A stretch of 64,000 nucleotides of DNA from Theileria orientalis strain Shintoku (GCF_000740895.1 NC_025263.1:1302001-1366000); one strand, 5' to 3'. Positions 27,356 to 38,892 are shown, numbered from the stretch's first letter. Numbers and translations: made by a program. Notes: generated from the sequence alone by a model not told the origin.

Positions 27356-30121
27356 CTACTCCAGGTGCGACAGGAGGTACTTGGAGACGTGCTCCTCCTT
27401 AGACCTGAGCTGGAGCTTCAAAACACACATGTTCTCGTTGGGCTGCGCGAACGAGGCCTTCGCCAGCAGCCCGAAAGCGCCCAGAAAGCGCCCTGAGAGG
27501 TGACTCCAGCTGATCTTGTTCTGGAGGCCGCCGGTGCACTCCTTCATGCCGAAGAACTTCAGGATCTCGGCGGAGGCCTCCGCCAGCGACCTGAACTGCA
27601 GGTTGAAGGTGCCGGCGACCTCGTGGCGCTCCCACTCGGTCCAGAGCGCCACGTACTCGCGCGGCTGCAGCTCCCAGGCCGCCATGTAGCTCGAGAGCCC
27701 GAAGTTGAGGTTGTTGATCTTGAACGAGTCCTTGTACTTGTCGTTCGAGCAGTTCACCGTGAAGTTGAGCGTGACTCCGCAGGGGCCGAGCATGAGCGTG
27801 TTTTCCCAGTCGCTGGGCCCGCCCGCTCTGTTCCGCAGCACTGCGTACAGCTGCTGCGTGTCGTTCACGTCGACCTTCTTCGCTCCCGTCTGGTAGAGCA
27901 GGTCCCCCGCGTTGCTGCAGGCCTTCGTGTCCAGGCTGATAGACACGTCCTCCAGGAACTGGTTGTTGAGCGTGTTCTCGACTGCGAACTGCAGCACTGT
28001 GTAGTGCGCGTTGCAAAACACGTTCACTGCGACGTTGTAATCTTCCTCCTCCTCCGTGAGGCTCACCGTCAACGTCGGCTCCACTTTCCCTTCCAGCTTC
28101 TCCGCCACGTCTTCTGGCAGAGCTCGTGCGGTTTCCAGTGCCGGACCCGTTGCGACTATGGTTGCTTCGGCTCCACTCGCCGTGTCGACGCTGATTGACC
28201 TTTCTTCTGGTGGCCTGCTCAGGTCGTACTCCTCCAGGTCCACTCCGTTATCCACTGTGTCCTGCAGCTTTCTCGACAGGTCCTCCAGGTACATATCCAT
28301 CTTACTTTCGTTATACACCTCCAACAGTCCCTTCAGGTCATCTCTGTTAAACTGTGCTGCGACACCCAGCTTTCCCCCTTCGTCACAGGGTCTATTGAGG
28401 TCCGACTGGTTAATTTCACCGAAGCTTCCGAACTCGCTACTGGGTGCGCTTGAGCCTGCGTCTACGTCTAGCAGATTGGTGGCGGGTTTGTCGACCCCTT
28501 CGGTGCCTGCGCCTGCGTTGTGCAGCAGCAGGTTGTACACCACGTTTACTTGCTCCTGCAGCTCAAAGTTGTCATTTGTGTTTGTGTTCCTTATGATCTC
28601 GATAATGCACTCCCTCAGCTCCGGCAGCTTCGTCGCTATGCTCTCCAGTGCGTCGATGCTCGCGCTCCTCACGAGTGCGTTTTCCAGGATGAGCCTGTTG
28701 TAGATGAACCTGACGTACTCGTGCGGGTTCTTCAGGTTCGGGATGTTTTCGCCCAGGAACTTCAGCACCTTCGTGCTGATCTCCGCGTACTCGCAGTCCT
28801 CGATGAACTCGCACAGGTTGAGGACTCCGTAGTTCCTCGCCTTCGGGATCTCGCGCACGATGAATATCGTCGCGTCCACCATCTCCCTCTTCGACGCGAA
28901 CGAGGACTCGTTTCTGAAGTTGAATGCCATGAACCTCAGCACGTGCTTGTACTTGTCCGGGTGCGATATGCAGAGTCTCTTGATTGCTCGCGTCACCTCC
29001 AGCTTGAACTCTCCCGAGAGTCCCGAGGCCTGGTTCAGCAGGTTCTCTATTGTGTTCGAGCTGCCCGTCTGCAGCAGCGTCACCAGCGCCAGCGACGAGA
29101 GCGTGCGATTCTTGTCTGAGATGTACACCTCCAGCTGCTTGTTGAACACGTTGACCTTCTCCGGCACCAGCTGCGCCAGGATTGAGATCTGCCTCATTGC
29201 TGCGAACGTGAAGACGTCTCCTACGGTCAGGAAGTGCTTAAACACCTCCAGCACTGGGCTCAGGTCGTGGCCGAAGTTTTCCACCGTCCCCTTCGCCCTG
29301 ATGTGCGCCAACAGCATCGACACCACGCTCTTGCACGCCTCCAGCTTCACCATCGTGCTCTCGTGCGACAGGTACTTCGCTATGAAGGGCGCAGTCTCTG
29401 CGAACCCCGAGTTCGCCGTCAGGAACCTGATGATGAAGCATATTACGTGTTCTCCCGAGTCCTCCAGCGTCGAGACCAGCTTCCTGATCGACTGCTTGTC
29501 GTTGAAGCGCAGCAGGAACAGCAGAATAGTGGCGTGAAACCTCACCATTTCGCTCTTGTTTGAGAGGCAGGTCGTGATCTCGCTGAACCAGCGCTTCAGC
29601 GTCTCCGAGCTCCTCGTGAACATTCCTATGCAGCACAGCAGCGTCGAGGAGGACACGTACGGCTGCTTGTCCACCAGCGACGACTTCAGGTACCTCTCTA
29701 TTTGCGCCGAGACTGGTCCTCTCATAATGAAACAGATTGACCTGATCGCGTTCGCTCTGTACACGTAATTGTTCGAGTTCATGTCCTTCGTGAGTGAACT
29801 CGTTACGATGAATATCTCCGTCTCGTTAACTGGCAGCGACTTGATCAGCAGGTATATCAGTCTGCGCAGGCGCTCGTCGTCCGCCTCGAACAGGCGCGTC
29901 ACTCCGAAGAAGATGCCGGAAGACTCCGATTCGGTCAGGCTTTCCTTGCCGCAGTTCAGCAAGCTCAGAATCCTCGTTAGCAACTTGGCACATTTCTTCG
30001 AATTGATCGGAATTTTAGAAAATATCTTCGTTTCCTGCAGAATTGCGTTCTTGTCGTTGCTGAAGCCCGGCTTTGAGCCATCAAATCTCGAATTTAAAGC
30101 TAACATCATTTTTCTGTTCAT
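27356..30121 (-). CDS. COPG: Coatomer subunit gamma (gamma-COP)
   Basis: Structural subunit of the COPI coat for Golgi-to-ER retrograde vesicles, in the adaptor-like F-subcomplex. Intronless, 921 aa from the first ATG (MNRKMMLALNSRF); the family's length is about 870-935. The N-terminal adaptin-type helical solenoid is clear (ILQETKIFSKIPINSKKCAK, IVTSSLTKDMNSNNYVYRAN, then AIRSICFIMRG). An acidic/Ser-rich hinge spans about 545-680. The C-terminal appendage follows (VNVFCNAHYTVLQFAVENTL and the WTEWERHEV region). The gene is GC-rich at third positions and therefore carries long non-coding antisense open frames. Confidence 0.96.
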   Translation of the reverse strand: MNRKMMLALNSRFDGSKPGFSNDKNAILQETKIFSKIPINSKKCAKLLTRILSLLNCGKESLTESESSGIFFGVTRLFEADDERLRRLIYLLIKSLPVNETEIFIVTSSLTKDMNSNNYVYRANAIRSICFIMRGPVSAQIERYLKSSLVDKQPYVSSSTLLCCIGMFTRSSETLKRWFSEITTCLSNKSEMVRFHATILLFLLRFNDKQSIRKLVSTLEDSGEHVICFIIRFLTANSGFAETAPFIAKYLSHESTMVKLEACKSVVSMLLAHIRAKGTVENFGHDLSPVLEVFKHFLTVGDVFTFAAMRQISILAQLVPEKVNVFNKQLEVYISDKNRTLSSLALVTLLQTGSSNTIENLLNQASGLSGEFKLEVTRAIKRLCISHPDKYKHVLRFMAFNFRNESSFASKREMVDATIFIVREIPKARNYGVLNLCEFIEDCEYAEISTKVLKFLGENIPNLKNPHEYVRFIYNRLILENALVRSASIDALESIATKLPELRECIIEIIRNTNTNDNFELQEQVNVVYNLLLHNAGAGTEGVDKPATNLLDVDAGSSAPSSEFGSFGEINQSDLNRPCDEGGKLGVAAQFNRDDLKGLLEVYNESKMDMYLEDLSRKLQDTVDNGVDLEEYDLSRPPEERSISVDTASGAEATIVATGPALETARALPEDVAEKLEGKVEPTLTVSLTEEEEDYNVAVNVFCNAHYTVLQFAVENTLNNQFLEDVSISLDTKACSNAGDLLYQTGAKKVDVNDTQQLYAVLRNRAGGPSDWENTLMLGPCGVTLNFTVNCSNDKYKDSFKINNLNFGLSSYMAAWELQPREYVALWTEWERHEVAGTFNLQFRSLAEASAEILKFFGMKECTGGLQNKISWSHLSGRFLGAFGLLAKASFAQPNENMCVLKLQLRSKEEHVSKYLLSHLE

Positions 30122-30535
30122 GTGTTTCAAAATAGCCTAATTGCTTAATTATCTGCGTATCATTATACACTAGTGTACACTTGCAACTCTCAAAATGAAA
30201 TACTTTAAGCAAAGAATTACAATTAAATTAAATTAAAAAATATTACTGTTTGAGATTTTCATTTTGAGTGGTCGAAAATAACTTATTGTCACGTTTGATG
30301 TCCAGGTACACTCTGTGTATTTGTGTAGATCCCAACATGTATGAATTTCAAACCAGAATTTGCAAATCCCGTATATCAGCCAACAATTTTACGTGTATGT
30401 TATCTTAACAGAGAATAAATCACATATATGTCCAGTTTACTCGTAGAAGGTACACATATGGTTTCCATTAGATTACTCTACACAGCTTCGAATTGTACCG
30501 TCGTTTTCCCCTTTATCGGCTACACATACTCACTC
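30122..30535. other. Spacer gamma-COP / CRIPT
   Basis: AT-rich spacer in tandem orientation, expected to contain the gamma-COP promoter and the CRIPT 3' UTR. A near-palindromic TTTCATTTTGAG/CTCAAAATGAAA pair occurs at about 30186-30265 (CTCAAAATGAAA, then TTTCATTTTGAG). It forms a long inverted repeat with a loop of about 55 nt. Confidence 0.45.
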
Positions 30536-30919
30536 TCACACCAGGGACATGAGGTGTTTAGAAACGTCCACCATTTTCTTCCCGCAGATGTGACACCTTC
30601 CTTGCTTGTACGCGCTACGCAGTGTTTGTTTAAATCGCCTTAACTTTTATTAACCTACCATGAATTGCAGTATTTTCCGTTTATGTGGAGAAACACCTTG
30701 CAAACTTTACACTGGTTTCCCTTCGCCTCCAATCTAAGCCTGTTTATCATACTGGTACACCTACTTATCTTTCTTTGTCTTTTTTTCGATCAGTTTGTTC
30801 ACTCGCACTGCACATTTGTTTCCTAATTTGTTATTACAATTTTCCATTCTCTTACCGTCCCTTTTAACGTCCGGCGTGGCGAGATTCGTCAGTTTCGACT
30901 CACATTTTTTACACGGCAT
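30536..30919 (-). CDS. CRIPT: CRIPT-like cysteine-rich protein
   Basis: Homolog of the cysteine-rich PDZ-binding protein, which in eukaryotes generally is a minor component associated with spliceosome assembly. Four exons (30919-30856, 30822-30765, 30739-30659, 30614-30536) give 93 aa. Cys pairs are conserved in place: MPCKKCESKLTNLATPD at the start, QCKVCKVFLHINGKYC in the middle, then CAYKQGRCHICGKKM. Together they form a two-zinc-knuckle fold. The introns are 33, 25 and 44 nt. The 25-nt intron (30740-30764) is needed to keep frame and family alignment. The family-typical terminal PDZ ligand is not kept (ends SLV). Confidence 0.92.
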
Positions 30920-31050
30920 GGTTTAAACGATTATTCACGCCTACGTTGATCATGGAAGAAGTACCGACCATAAACCACTCTTAATTAAAATTACATTAAG
31001 TCACAGTACCGTGTGATCATACAAGTATATCCAAAAATAGTGTACATTCG

Positions 31051-33909
31051 CTAGTCGAAGAGCGGGTTGTTGGAAACCACCTTTTTGAGCAGCTCCGTGG
31101 GCTTTTTGGCCGAGATGTTTAAATTTGAGAAGCCGTTGACGTAATTCGTGCCCAGGCTCCCCAGGTTTCCCCTGGGCTTACTCTTGGCCCCGTAGCCCGG
31201 AGACGCGGCAGAGTGTGCTGCGCTGCTGCTCGAATGCTGAATGCTCGGCGCCGTCGAGATGCTGTTCATGTTGGTGAACTTGTCGCCGCTGCCGCTGGAC
31301 ACCCCCGCATGGGCGCCCATGCTGGCGCTGGTCGCTGCCGACGCTCCGACCTTCACCGCCACGTAGTCCAGTGCTGCTGAGCTCGCTGAGGCCACTCCCA
31401 TGCCGCCCTGCCCTGCGCCCGTGCTGAAGCTGTTGAGGCTGTTGAACTGGCTCGTCAGGATGTCCCTGTTAAGCTGATAGTCGAAGTCTCCGCACTTCGT
31501 GTAGTCCTTGTTCAGCAGCGAGATTGCCTTGCTGAGCACCGTCATCTGGTCCCGCAGGCTGAAGCGCTCCCTCGCCACGTGGTCCGGCTCTCCGAAGAGC
31601 AGGTCCAGGTCCTCCTGCTGACTCAGGCTGGTGTATATCTTATAGTGCAGGTTCTTCTGGCTGCGCCTGACCAGGAACTGTCCTATCATCTTCGGCACTG
31701 AGTCCCTCACGTTCCTCAGCACTATTCCGAAGTACACGTTGAGTCTTCTTCTGAACTCCTGTATGAACTCCGGGCTGTATCTCGTCTTCTTGCCCTTGAA
31801 GTTGTCTATCGTAGTCGACACTGCGTGCATCGTCGACTGCGTCACTTGTGCTGCTCTGTCCAGGTACTCTGGCTGCTCCGGCCTCTCGAGCAGGTACTTT
31901 GAGTCGTTTGTAAAGATGTACATCGTCTCGCTTTCCACGTACTGGTCCAGGAACGCCTTCGTCTTCTCCTTCTCCTCGCTGAACAGTTGCTGACTCAGCG
32001 TCTGCACTCTGTTACAGAGCGCCGGGAACCTTCCGAACACCTTCTCTGCCACTTTGAAGCTCAGCAACTCCAGGGTGCCATATACCTTATCTACTCAATT
32101 ATCAGTTAAATTTACACTAGTTATTGCCTTTTTATTTCTGTGTGAATAAATACTAAATAATAACTACTAACGAATATCGACTAATAACTATACAACTGGT
32201 AACCACTAAAAGCTAGCTAAAGACTAACAAGTAATAACTAAAAACAAAACCTAACGCCATGATAAATAACTATCAACACCTATCATTAACACTATCCTAC
32301 CTAGACAGTCCTGTATGGAGGGCACTATTGACTGCAGCTGCGGCAGCATCAGGTACTCAAACGTGTCCGGGGACGGGAAGCCTGGCAGCGAGTCTCCCTC
32401 GTGTATTCTTATCGCCTGGTCGATGTCGTAGTCCGACACCTTGTCGAAGGGGTCAACTCCGACGAAGTTGTCCAGCAGGTCGTTGAAGATCGACCTGATC
32501 TGCACGCTCGAGACTGCGTCTGCGTCCAGGAACTCGTGCAGCCTTCTCACGAACCTTCCTCGTATTGCTCCTCCGAACACGTCTACGAACTCTCCTATCA
32601 GCTGCCACAGCAGCTCCAGTCGCTCTCTCGCGTCCGAGGGCGCCTTCTCTCCCAGTATTGCAAGTCTTTCTCTCACTGAATTCTGCTTTGACACCACTTC
32701 AACCCTCAACTCCGGTAACACTCCTGAAATGTGCCTCAGGAGCACGTTCGTCAGCTTCTGCACCAGCGAGTCGATTCCCCAAAGTGACGGGTTCAACGTG
32801 CAATAGTCCTTGTGCTCGCTGAAGAACTTCCTCTCATTCTAAAAACAGTCTATGAAGTGCTCCAAAATGCTCTGGAATGTTAATACTGTGCGTAACTATA
32901 GCGTCGTTATTTATTTTCAGGTACCTCTAGCGCCTGTTTGATCGTCACTCCGTCCAAAACGTCTTTCTGCGAACGATTCTTAACTCCCGTGTAGCCCAGC
33001 CTCAGCGGAACCTCGTCGTTCTGCAGCATCGACACTGCGTTCGCTCCCTTGTCCATCAGGTCTATCTTTGTTATAACTCCCAGGGTTCTCACTCCCAGCG
33101 GGTCTGCTCTTCTCGCCAGCTGCAGCGCGTCGCTTGTCGACATGTCAACGTTCGCTGCCACAACTGCCAGGATGATCGTCCTAGGGTCGCTTGCGTACCT
33201 CATGATCATGTCCTTCGTCAGCGCCTCAATATCGTCCGTCTGGTCGCTGTTCTTCAGCGGCACTCTCGTCACTCCCGGCAGGTCTATCAGTGACAGGTCT
33301 GGGCAATCTGGCGAGTAGACCGACAGGACGATCGGATCGTCCACCACCCCCTTGTTCGTGCCTGCTCGTTCGTTCGTCAGGGTTTGTATGTTCTCCCTTG
33401 CCTTTTCAAAGTCGTAGAACCTCTCCTCGTTTCCTTCAAAAACAATATACGGCCTCAGATCATCAGTATCGCTTCCCTTAAGGCGATTCAGCCTGAACTC
33501 TATTGGACGGCGGGTTACGATTCCATCTCCGCGTGGCAAGAAGTCAATTCCTACTATGCTCTCGAGGACACTACTCTTTCCGCTACTTTGCGTGCCGGCT
33601 ACACAAATTCGCGGCAAATTGATATATTTGTGGAGTCCAACATCACGAAGGTCGTCCTGAAGTGTTTATCAAATACTTAATCTCAATACAAGTAATAATT
33701 GACTAATTCGTATTATTAACACTGGGTTTATAACTATTGATCACTAATATTGTGTGTTAGAGCGAATTAACTCTTAAACATAAATAATAGTTGACAAGAA
33801 TTGTAATATGTTTAATGAATAAAACTCAAATAAGTGTATATTAAGCTATGTTTAAACTTACAACTAAATTTACGAGTTGACGCAAATTAGAATTTTCGTC
33901 CAGAGTCAT
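31051..33909 (-). CDS. Dynamin-related GTPase
   Basis: Large GTPase of the dynamin superfamily, 785 aa, with exons 33909-33862, 33656-32925, 32838-32301 and 32090-31051. The GTPase motifs are intact: G1 GTQSSGKSS, switch I/G2 GIVTRRP, G3 DLPG (LSLIDLPGVTRV) and G4 TKID (GVITKIDLMDKG). A middle/stalk region and a C-terminal GED-like segment (REEF-like RERFSLRDQMTVLSKAISLL) follow. There is no PH or Pro-rich domain, as in Vps1/Dnm1-type members. A Ser/Ala/Gly-rich low-complexity tail (about residues 680-770) is unusual. In apicomplexans such proteins act in secretory-organelle biogenesis or in mitochondrial/apicoplast division; which one cannot be decided here. Confidence 0.93.
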
Positions 33910-34220
33910 TTATATTTTAAATTTTGATTAAATATATTATAAAATACACACGTGAAAATCACATTTAAGATCAAAATATTTTTAAAATATATTACAAATA
34001 TTATCTCAATTACAAATTTAGGTGACTCGACGAATGTAACTATAAAATAACAAACACGTGGCAACACTATCGATATTTCCTTTTATTGACCAAATGGGGA
34101 ATATAATATTGGTATTTTTAGTAATAAATATTATCGATTTTAAATTAAAATATATATATGAGGTACATTTGTTTTGTTGTTAAGGCAGAAGCCTCCCTTT
34201 GCTAAACCTGGTATTTTAAA
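33910..34220. promoter_or_regulatory. Divergent spacer dynamin / RS-rich gene
   Basis: AT-rich sequence between divergently transcribed genes, so it likely contains both promoters. It includes runs such as TAAATTAAAATATATATATG. No other feature is seen. Confidence 0.4.
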
Positions 34221-35288
34221 ATGAGATATTCATCGCGAGATGATCGCAAGACAAAAACTAACGTCGACGAAGAGAATGGTAGGAATTTTACTAGGAGGTC
34301 GTCGCAATTATCTGATTTTGTTGTAGACAGGGGCCGTAGACGTTCTTATCGAGAAAATGACTCCCTAAGTGGCAGCAGAACCAGAAGTAGTAGCAGAACC
34401 ACCAGCGGAAATCCTGATTCCTCCAGATCCCGGTCGTCGTCTCCATCGTTGGAGAAATCCGGGGAAAAGGAAGAGTCGAATAAACCTAATTATCGTAAGA
34501 GAAGATTTTTACAGCGCTGGGACGACGACTTTGTAGATGACACATCCTGCCCAGTTGACCAGCCAAATAACACAAAAAGTGAGAGTAACGAGTTGCCTTA
34601 TATTTATCAGCAACCAGAGTTTATAAGAATTACACAAGATATTATCAGAAAGTGTGATGCCGAAGATGTTTTAGTTGAATTCTTAAGGGCATTGGACGAA
34701 AACCAATCGTATGATTTATCAAAAATTTCAGACCAGCAGCTGAAGAAGAAATTGAGACACTTATCAAAAGCGCTATATTTAGAGAGGAATAATTCGGAAT
34801 TTAAGAAGCCGCCAGAATGTAAAATATCATTATTTGAGGTGTACAACGAACTATCGCCGTTCATTAAAACAAAAATTAATTCTCAAGAACCTTACCAAAG
34901 AAAAGTACAGAGCTCTGATAATGAGCCTGAAAAACGGAAATTACATGATGATTCTAAGTGGAAACTAACTGCAGAAGAAGCCTCTGAGCTTATGAGTTTA
35001 AGAGAAATGCACGAGCAAGGATTCTTCGTAGATTATGAAAATATCCAAAAGGAATTTATAAAAAAACAGAAGACGGCGGAACTTTGGGGGAAAACACCGG
35101 AAGAACAAAGGAAACTATTGGCATCAGATAACGAGCCCGAAGAGCAACCTTGGAGAGTTTTTGATCGAGAAAAGGATCTACTAGGTGCTTCAAAGACTAA
35201 CGCAAGCGATTATAGAAATTTATTAAACTCAGCAAACGATTTTAAGGAATCCTTTAAAGTAGTTACCAAATCTACATCATTCATGTAA
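34221..35288 (+). CDS. RS-rich protein with possible DUF3752-like C-terminus, 355 aa
   Basis: Intronless. The N-terminal ~90 residues are Arg/Ser-rich (GSRTRSSSRTTSG, SSRSRSSSPSLEKSG), as in splicing-associated proteins. A helical central region follows (FIRITQDIIRKCDAEDVLVE). Near 235-300 there is a charged helical part (WKLTAEEASELMSLREMHEQ). The C-terminus PWRVFDREKDLLGA..DFKESF resembles the (P)FDR(D/E)xDL end of DUF3752/GPALPP proteins, which are often nuclear. The match is short, so the family call is tentative; a role in RNA processing is inferred from the RS content. Confidence 0.7.
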   Translation: MRYSSRDDRKTKTNVDEENGRNFTRRSSQLSDFVVDRGRRRSYRENDSLSGSRTRSSSRTTSGNPDSSRSRSSSPSLEKSGEKEESNKPNYRKRRFLQRWDDDFVDDTSCPVDQPNNTKSESNELPYIYQQPEFIRITQDIIRKCDAEDVLVEFLRALDENQSYDLSKISDQQLKKKLRHLSKALYLERNNSEFKKPPECKISLFEVYNELSPFIKTKINSQEPYQRKVQSSDNEPEKRKLHDDSKWKLTAEEASELMSLREMHEQGFFVDYENIQKEFIKKQKTAELWGKTPEEQRKLLASDNEPEEQPWRVFDREKDLLGASKTNASDYRNLLNSANDFKESFKVVTKSTSFM

Positions 35289-35459
35289 ATTTGAAGTTTT
35301 TAATACTGTATATTTAATATACATGGTAGAATTTAGTGTAAAATTAATATTAAATTAAAAATGAAAAATAAAAGATAAATTAGAAAGTTTAATAAATAAA
35401 TTTGGCTAGTGTTGTGTGGAGGAATGTTAGGCGCAATTAGTCAGTAAAAATATAAACGA

Positions 35460-36788
35460 ATGTACACATTGATGAAAAAATATTCTGACGAATACCTTAA
35501 GGAGTTTTATGTTGTCGGAATTGAGGGCAGCGCGAACAAACTGGGCATTGGAATAATACGAGGGGACGGAGAGATACTCTCCAACGTTCGAAGAACATAC
35601 TCGCCCCCGGACGGCGAAGGTTTCATGCCAAGACATGTGTCAAAACACCATAGAGAAAACATGGCCACGCTGCTCAAAGAGGCCCTGGAAATCGCAGGAA
35701 TTACGCTGTCGCAACTGTCGCTCATTTGCTACACGAAAGGGCCGGGAATAGGCTCAGGGCTGCACGTGGGAGCTCTGGCAGCGAAGACGATACATTTTCT
35801 AACGGGATCCCCGATAGTCGGAGTGAACCACTGCGTTGCGCACGTGGAGATGGGCAGGCACCTGAGCGGGTACGAAAACCCGTGTATTTTATACGTATCG
35901 GGGGGAAACACGCAGGTGCTATCGTACGACAAGAACAGGACAGTGTACTCAGTACTGGGGGAGACGCTGGACGTGGCAATAGGCAACGTGCTTGACAGGA
36001 TTGCAAGGCTGTTGCACCTGCCGAACAAGCCTGCGCCGGGGCTGTCAATAGAGCTTCTGGCTAGAAAGTCAACAGGGAACCTGATACCACTGCCGTTCGT
36101 AGTCAAAGGGATGGACTGCTCACTCAGCGGCCTCTTGACGAAGGCCGAGGCGCTGATAGAGCAGTTTAAGTTCAAGCTCATGGTGAGCGAGGACGCAGCG
36201 TTTGAGTACGAGGGATTCAAGGTGGATTTGTGCTACAGCGTCCAGGAGCACACGTTCGCAATGCTAATAGAGATGCTTGAAAGGGCAATGTCGTTCACAG
36301 GTAAGGTGTAGGAAGTGGTGGTTGCTTAGTTGAACGCGTATCTGATGCTCATATAGGCACTGATGAAATCTTACTCGTTGGCGGAGTCGGATGCAACTTA
36401 CGTTTGCAAGAAATGGCCGGGAAGATGGCCGAGGACAGAGGGGCGAAGCTCTTCCCAATGGATGAGCGCTACTGCATAGACAATGGAGCAATGATAGGTA
36501 CCACCAGTAGATAAACCCATACACTTTATGATACCCATTACAATTAATTTTGAATAAACACACTAATTAAAATAAAGTAATATAAATATGGCAATTAAAA
36601 TACATTAAATAAAAAATGGTAGTCAAAATACATTAATCGAAATATATATGTGTTTAATTTACTCTTTAGGATACACTGGGATGATTGATTACCTCTACGG
36701 ACTAGGAACCGATGCAGTTTTATCGCCTGAGGAAGTGGTTGTTTCCCAAAGGTACAGAACTGATCAGGCTCCAGTACACTGGATATAA
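35460..36788 (+). CDS. KAE1: Kae1/OSGEP, tRNA t6A synthesis (KEOPS catalytic subunit)
   Basis: Transfers threonylcarbamoyl to A37 of ANN-decoding tRNAs as part of KEOPS. Three exons (35460-36300, 36357-36497, 36670-36788) give about 366 aa. ASKHA-fold features are intact: [13 protein letters not shown] at the N-terminus, the metal-binding [12 protein letters not shown], the nucleotide-binding [11 protein letters not shown], and [17 protein letters not shown] near the end, closing with [14 protein letters not shown]. No presequence is seen, so this is the cytosolic/nuclear KEOPS type rather than the mitochondrial Qri7 type. A second in-frame Met four codons in is an alternative start. Confidence 0.95.
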
Positions 36789-37211
36789 AGTTCAATGCCA
36801 CCATTAGTAAGATATGTACAATATTTGAATGGACCGTCTGCGAAGTGGAATTAATTTTTAAATGTGTGATTATATTTTGTAAATTTGCTGTTTCAACTAT
36901 TTTAAAAGGCTCCTTAATTTGACTTGAATGTATTTTACATTGCGTAATAGTATCACATTGTAGCTATTAGTAGTACAAATTACTGTACAAATGTATGGTA
37001 TCAGTATGTTAATCGGTTAATGATATGTGTGCGTACATACATCAACACGTATTTGTATGTGTATATACATACAGGTGTACATCACACACACTTGTATACA
37101 AGTACTATAATAAGTATGCCATACACATTATACACATTGTATATAAACATGTATTCGGACGATAATTAACCTTGTTTAAAATGTGGGAACGTGTATGATG
37201 GTGCCATGATA
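36789..37211. other. Convergent spacer Kae1 / RPN9
   Basis: 3' flank of both convergent genes. The stretch 37020-37145 is rich in alternating purine-pyrimidine words (GTATGTGTATATACATAC, CACACACACTTGTATACAAG) that could form small cruciforms. No gene is seen. Confidence 0.4.
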
Positions 37212-38892
37212 TTAAGTTGCGGTGCTTGCGGCCATCTGCTCGAGGCCGTTCACGAGTTCATTTGTCGAGGTTATCCAACCCTTTAATTTTTGACGCACAA
37301 GCTCCAACCTACAAAGCATTATGAGTGCCAGTGTGAAAACAAAGAGTATCTGAGCGAATTATGGGATTGTTAAACATCGCGGGTGATCTTACTTGTTCGT
37401 GTCCAGTATCCTCGGCTGTACCCACGTGACGTGTAGTAACTGCTGCGTTTGGTCAATCTGGCCCTTGATCAACTTGTTTTCCAGCGCCTTTAGTACAAAA
37501 GGCTCAACGTCGTTCAGCTGTATCTTGCAGTGGTCGACGATTTCCTGGAACGTCAGGCACCTCTGTTTATTGGGCTTCCTGAAGGCCAGGTTCAGGAGCG
37601 CAATTAGGGTCAATTTGTGTCTCAAATCCCTCTCAGACCCGTTTAATTCCTACGCAATTATCAGTTATCGTGTGATAGTTGTCACTAAACGACGATGTGT
37701 AGCCACATAATAGCTATTAATTGACGTTTGGGTAGTTATTCTTGTTGTTATGGGTAAACACCTATGATTTTACAAATTAGATTCAACCAACTGCCATCCC
37801 ATGTCAATCCATAGACGTAATCTCTTTCAACTATTCACTTACAGAATGCGCGATCTGCCCCTTATGGCGCTCTAGTGCCTCTTCAAACAGCTGCAAGTTC
37901 CCCTCGTTGAAGATTAGTAGGAACTCGTATAGCCAATTGTACTCACTCCCCTTCAAGTACAGTTCAACTATCGGTCTGTGTATCTAAGAACAGTTGTTAT
38001 TGTGCGAGTCAGACGCTATTAATCGTAGCTAACCCCTTCGTACGTATTAAAAAATATGTATTTGGCTACTAAGATACCAGTTCTCCAAATCCGAAACTAT
38101 CCGGCGCCAAAATTGCTGCAACTGTGATCAATACTGCCGTATTCTTCCTCTCCAACTCCGACAGGTCATCTGCACAAGGTCAATTAAAGACAAAACTCAC
38201 TCATTGAGGTGTACGATAGGTACATAATACAGTCCTTGTAGCATTGCGAGTACTTTTTAGCAGACTAAGGGGTCAGCGTTAATTTATTCAATCACATTAC
38301 CCTGTGCATATATGCCGAAGCGTGGTAGAATGAGCTGTGAACCGATAAATCCAAATTCATTGTACAATTCAGCGTATCTTTAACTGTATCGAGGAGTGTG
38401 TCACACTCTTTGAGGTAATTACTTTTGACGAAGTGGTACGACTGAAAACCATCAATTAAGGCAAACAAATTTTAAACAACATAATTAAATGCAAAAATGC
38501 TTACTTTTGCGATTTGTAGCATTATAAATGCCTCGGTATCCTTCTCCATGAACTTGTCATATTTACTCAAGTGTTCCAGGGCAGATAACGGATCTACATT
38601 GCGAAAAATTAACAGAATGGTACAAATTACCTAAGGCGTCCGAAGATAACTTCAACAACTGGCAGAATCTAAGAACATTGAATGAGTCCTTGAGTGGGTG
38701 AACAACAGTCTCAAAAACTTGCAATTTATGGTCACACGAGACGGAAGAATTTGACATCAGTGTTATTAAAGCTCCGGTCAGCTCATGATATAGTTTATCC
38801 GTGAGGAACATCCTCAGCTGGACGGTTAAATCCACTAAACTCGGATAATGAGTATCCAACAGATTTAATGTGTGTTCCGAGTCCCCCTTCAT
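37212..38892 (-). CDS. RPN9: 26S proteasome regulatory subunit RPN9 (PSMD13)
   Basis: PCI-domain subunit of the proteasome lid. Eight exons on the minus strand can be joined in phase, giving about 385 aa; the first is 38892-38631 and the second 38593-38505. The helical N-terminal part includes LVDLTVQLRMFLTDKLYHEL; the middle has VHSSFYHASAYMHR and the YKDCIMYLSYTS helix. The C-terminal PCI winged helix is diagnostic (RCLTFQEIVDHCKIQLNDVE, then HVTWVQPRILD), as in human PSMD13. The final short exon gives LELVRQKLKGWITSTNELV. It is a partner of SEM1, encoded in the same window. Confidence 0.92.

Noticed and set aside
27399..28703. Several long open frames on the strand opposite gamma-COP and in its alternative frames
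   Set aside because: They are rich in Arg/Ala/Val/Leu low-complexity sequence explained by GC-rich third positions. They have no domains and lie wholly within a well-aligned conserved gene.
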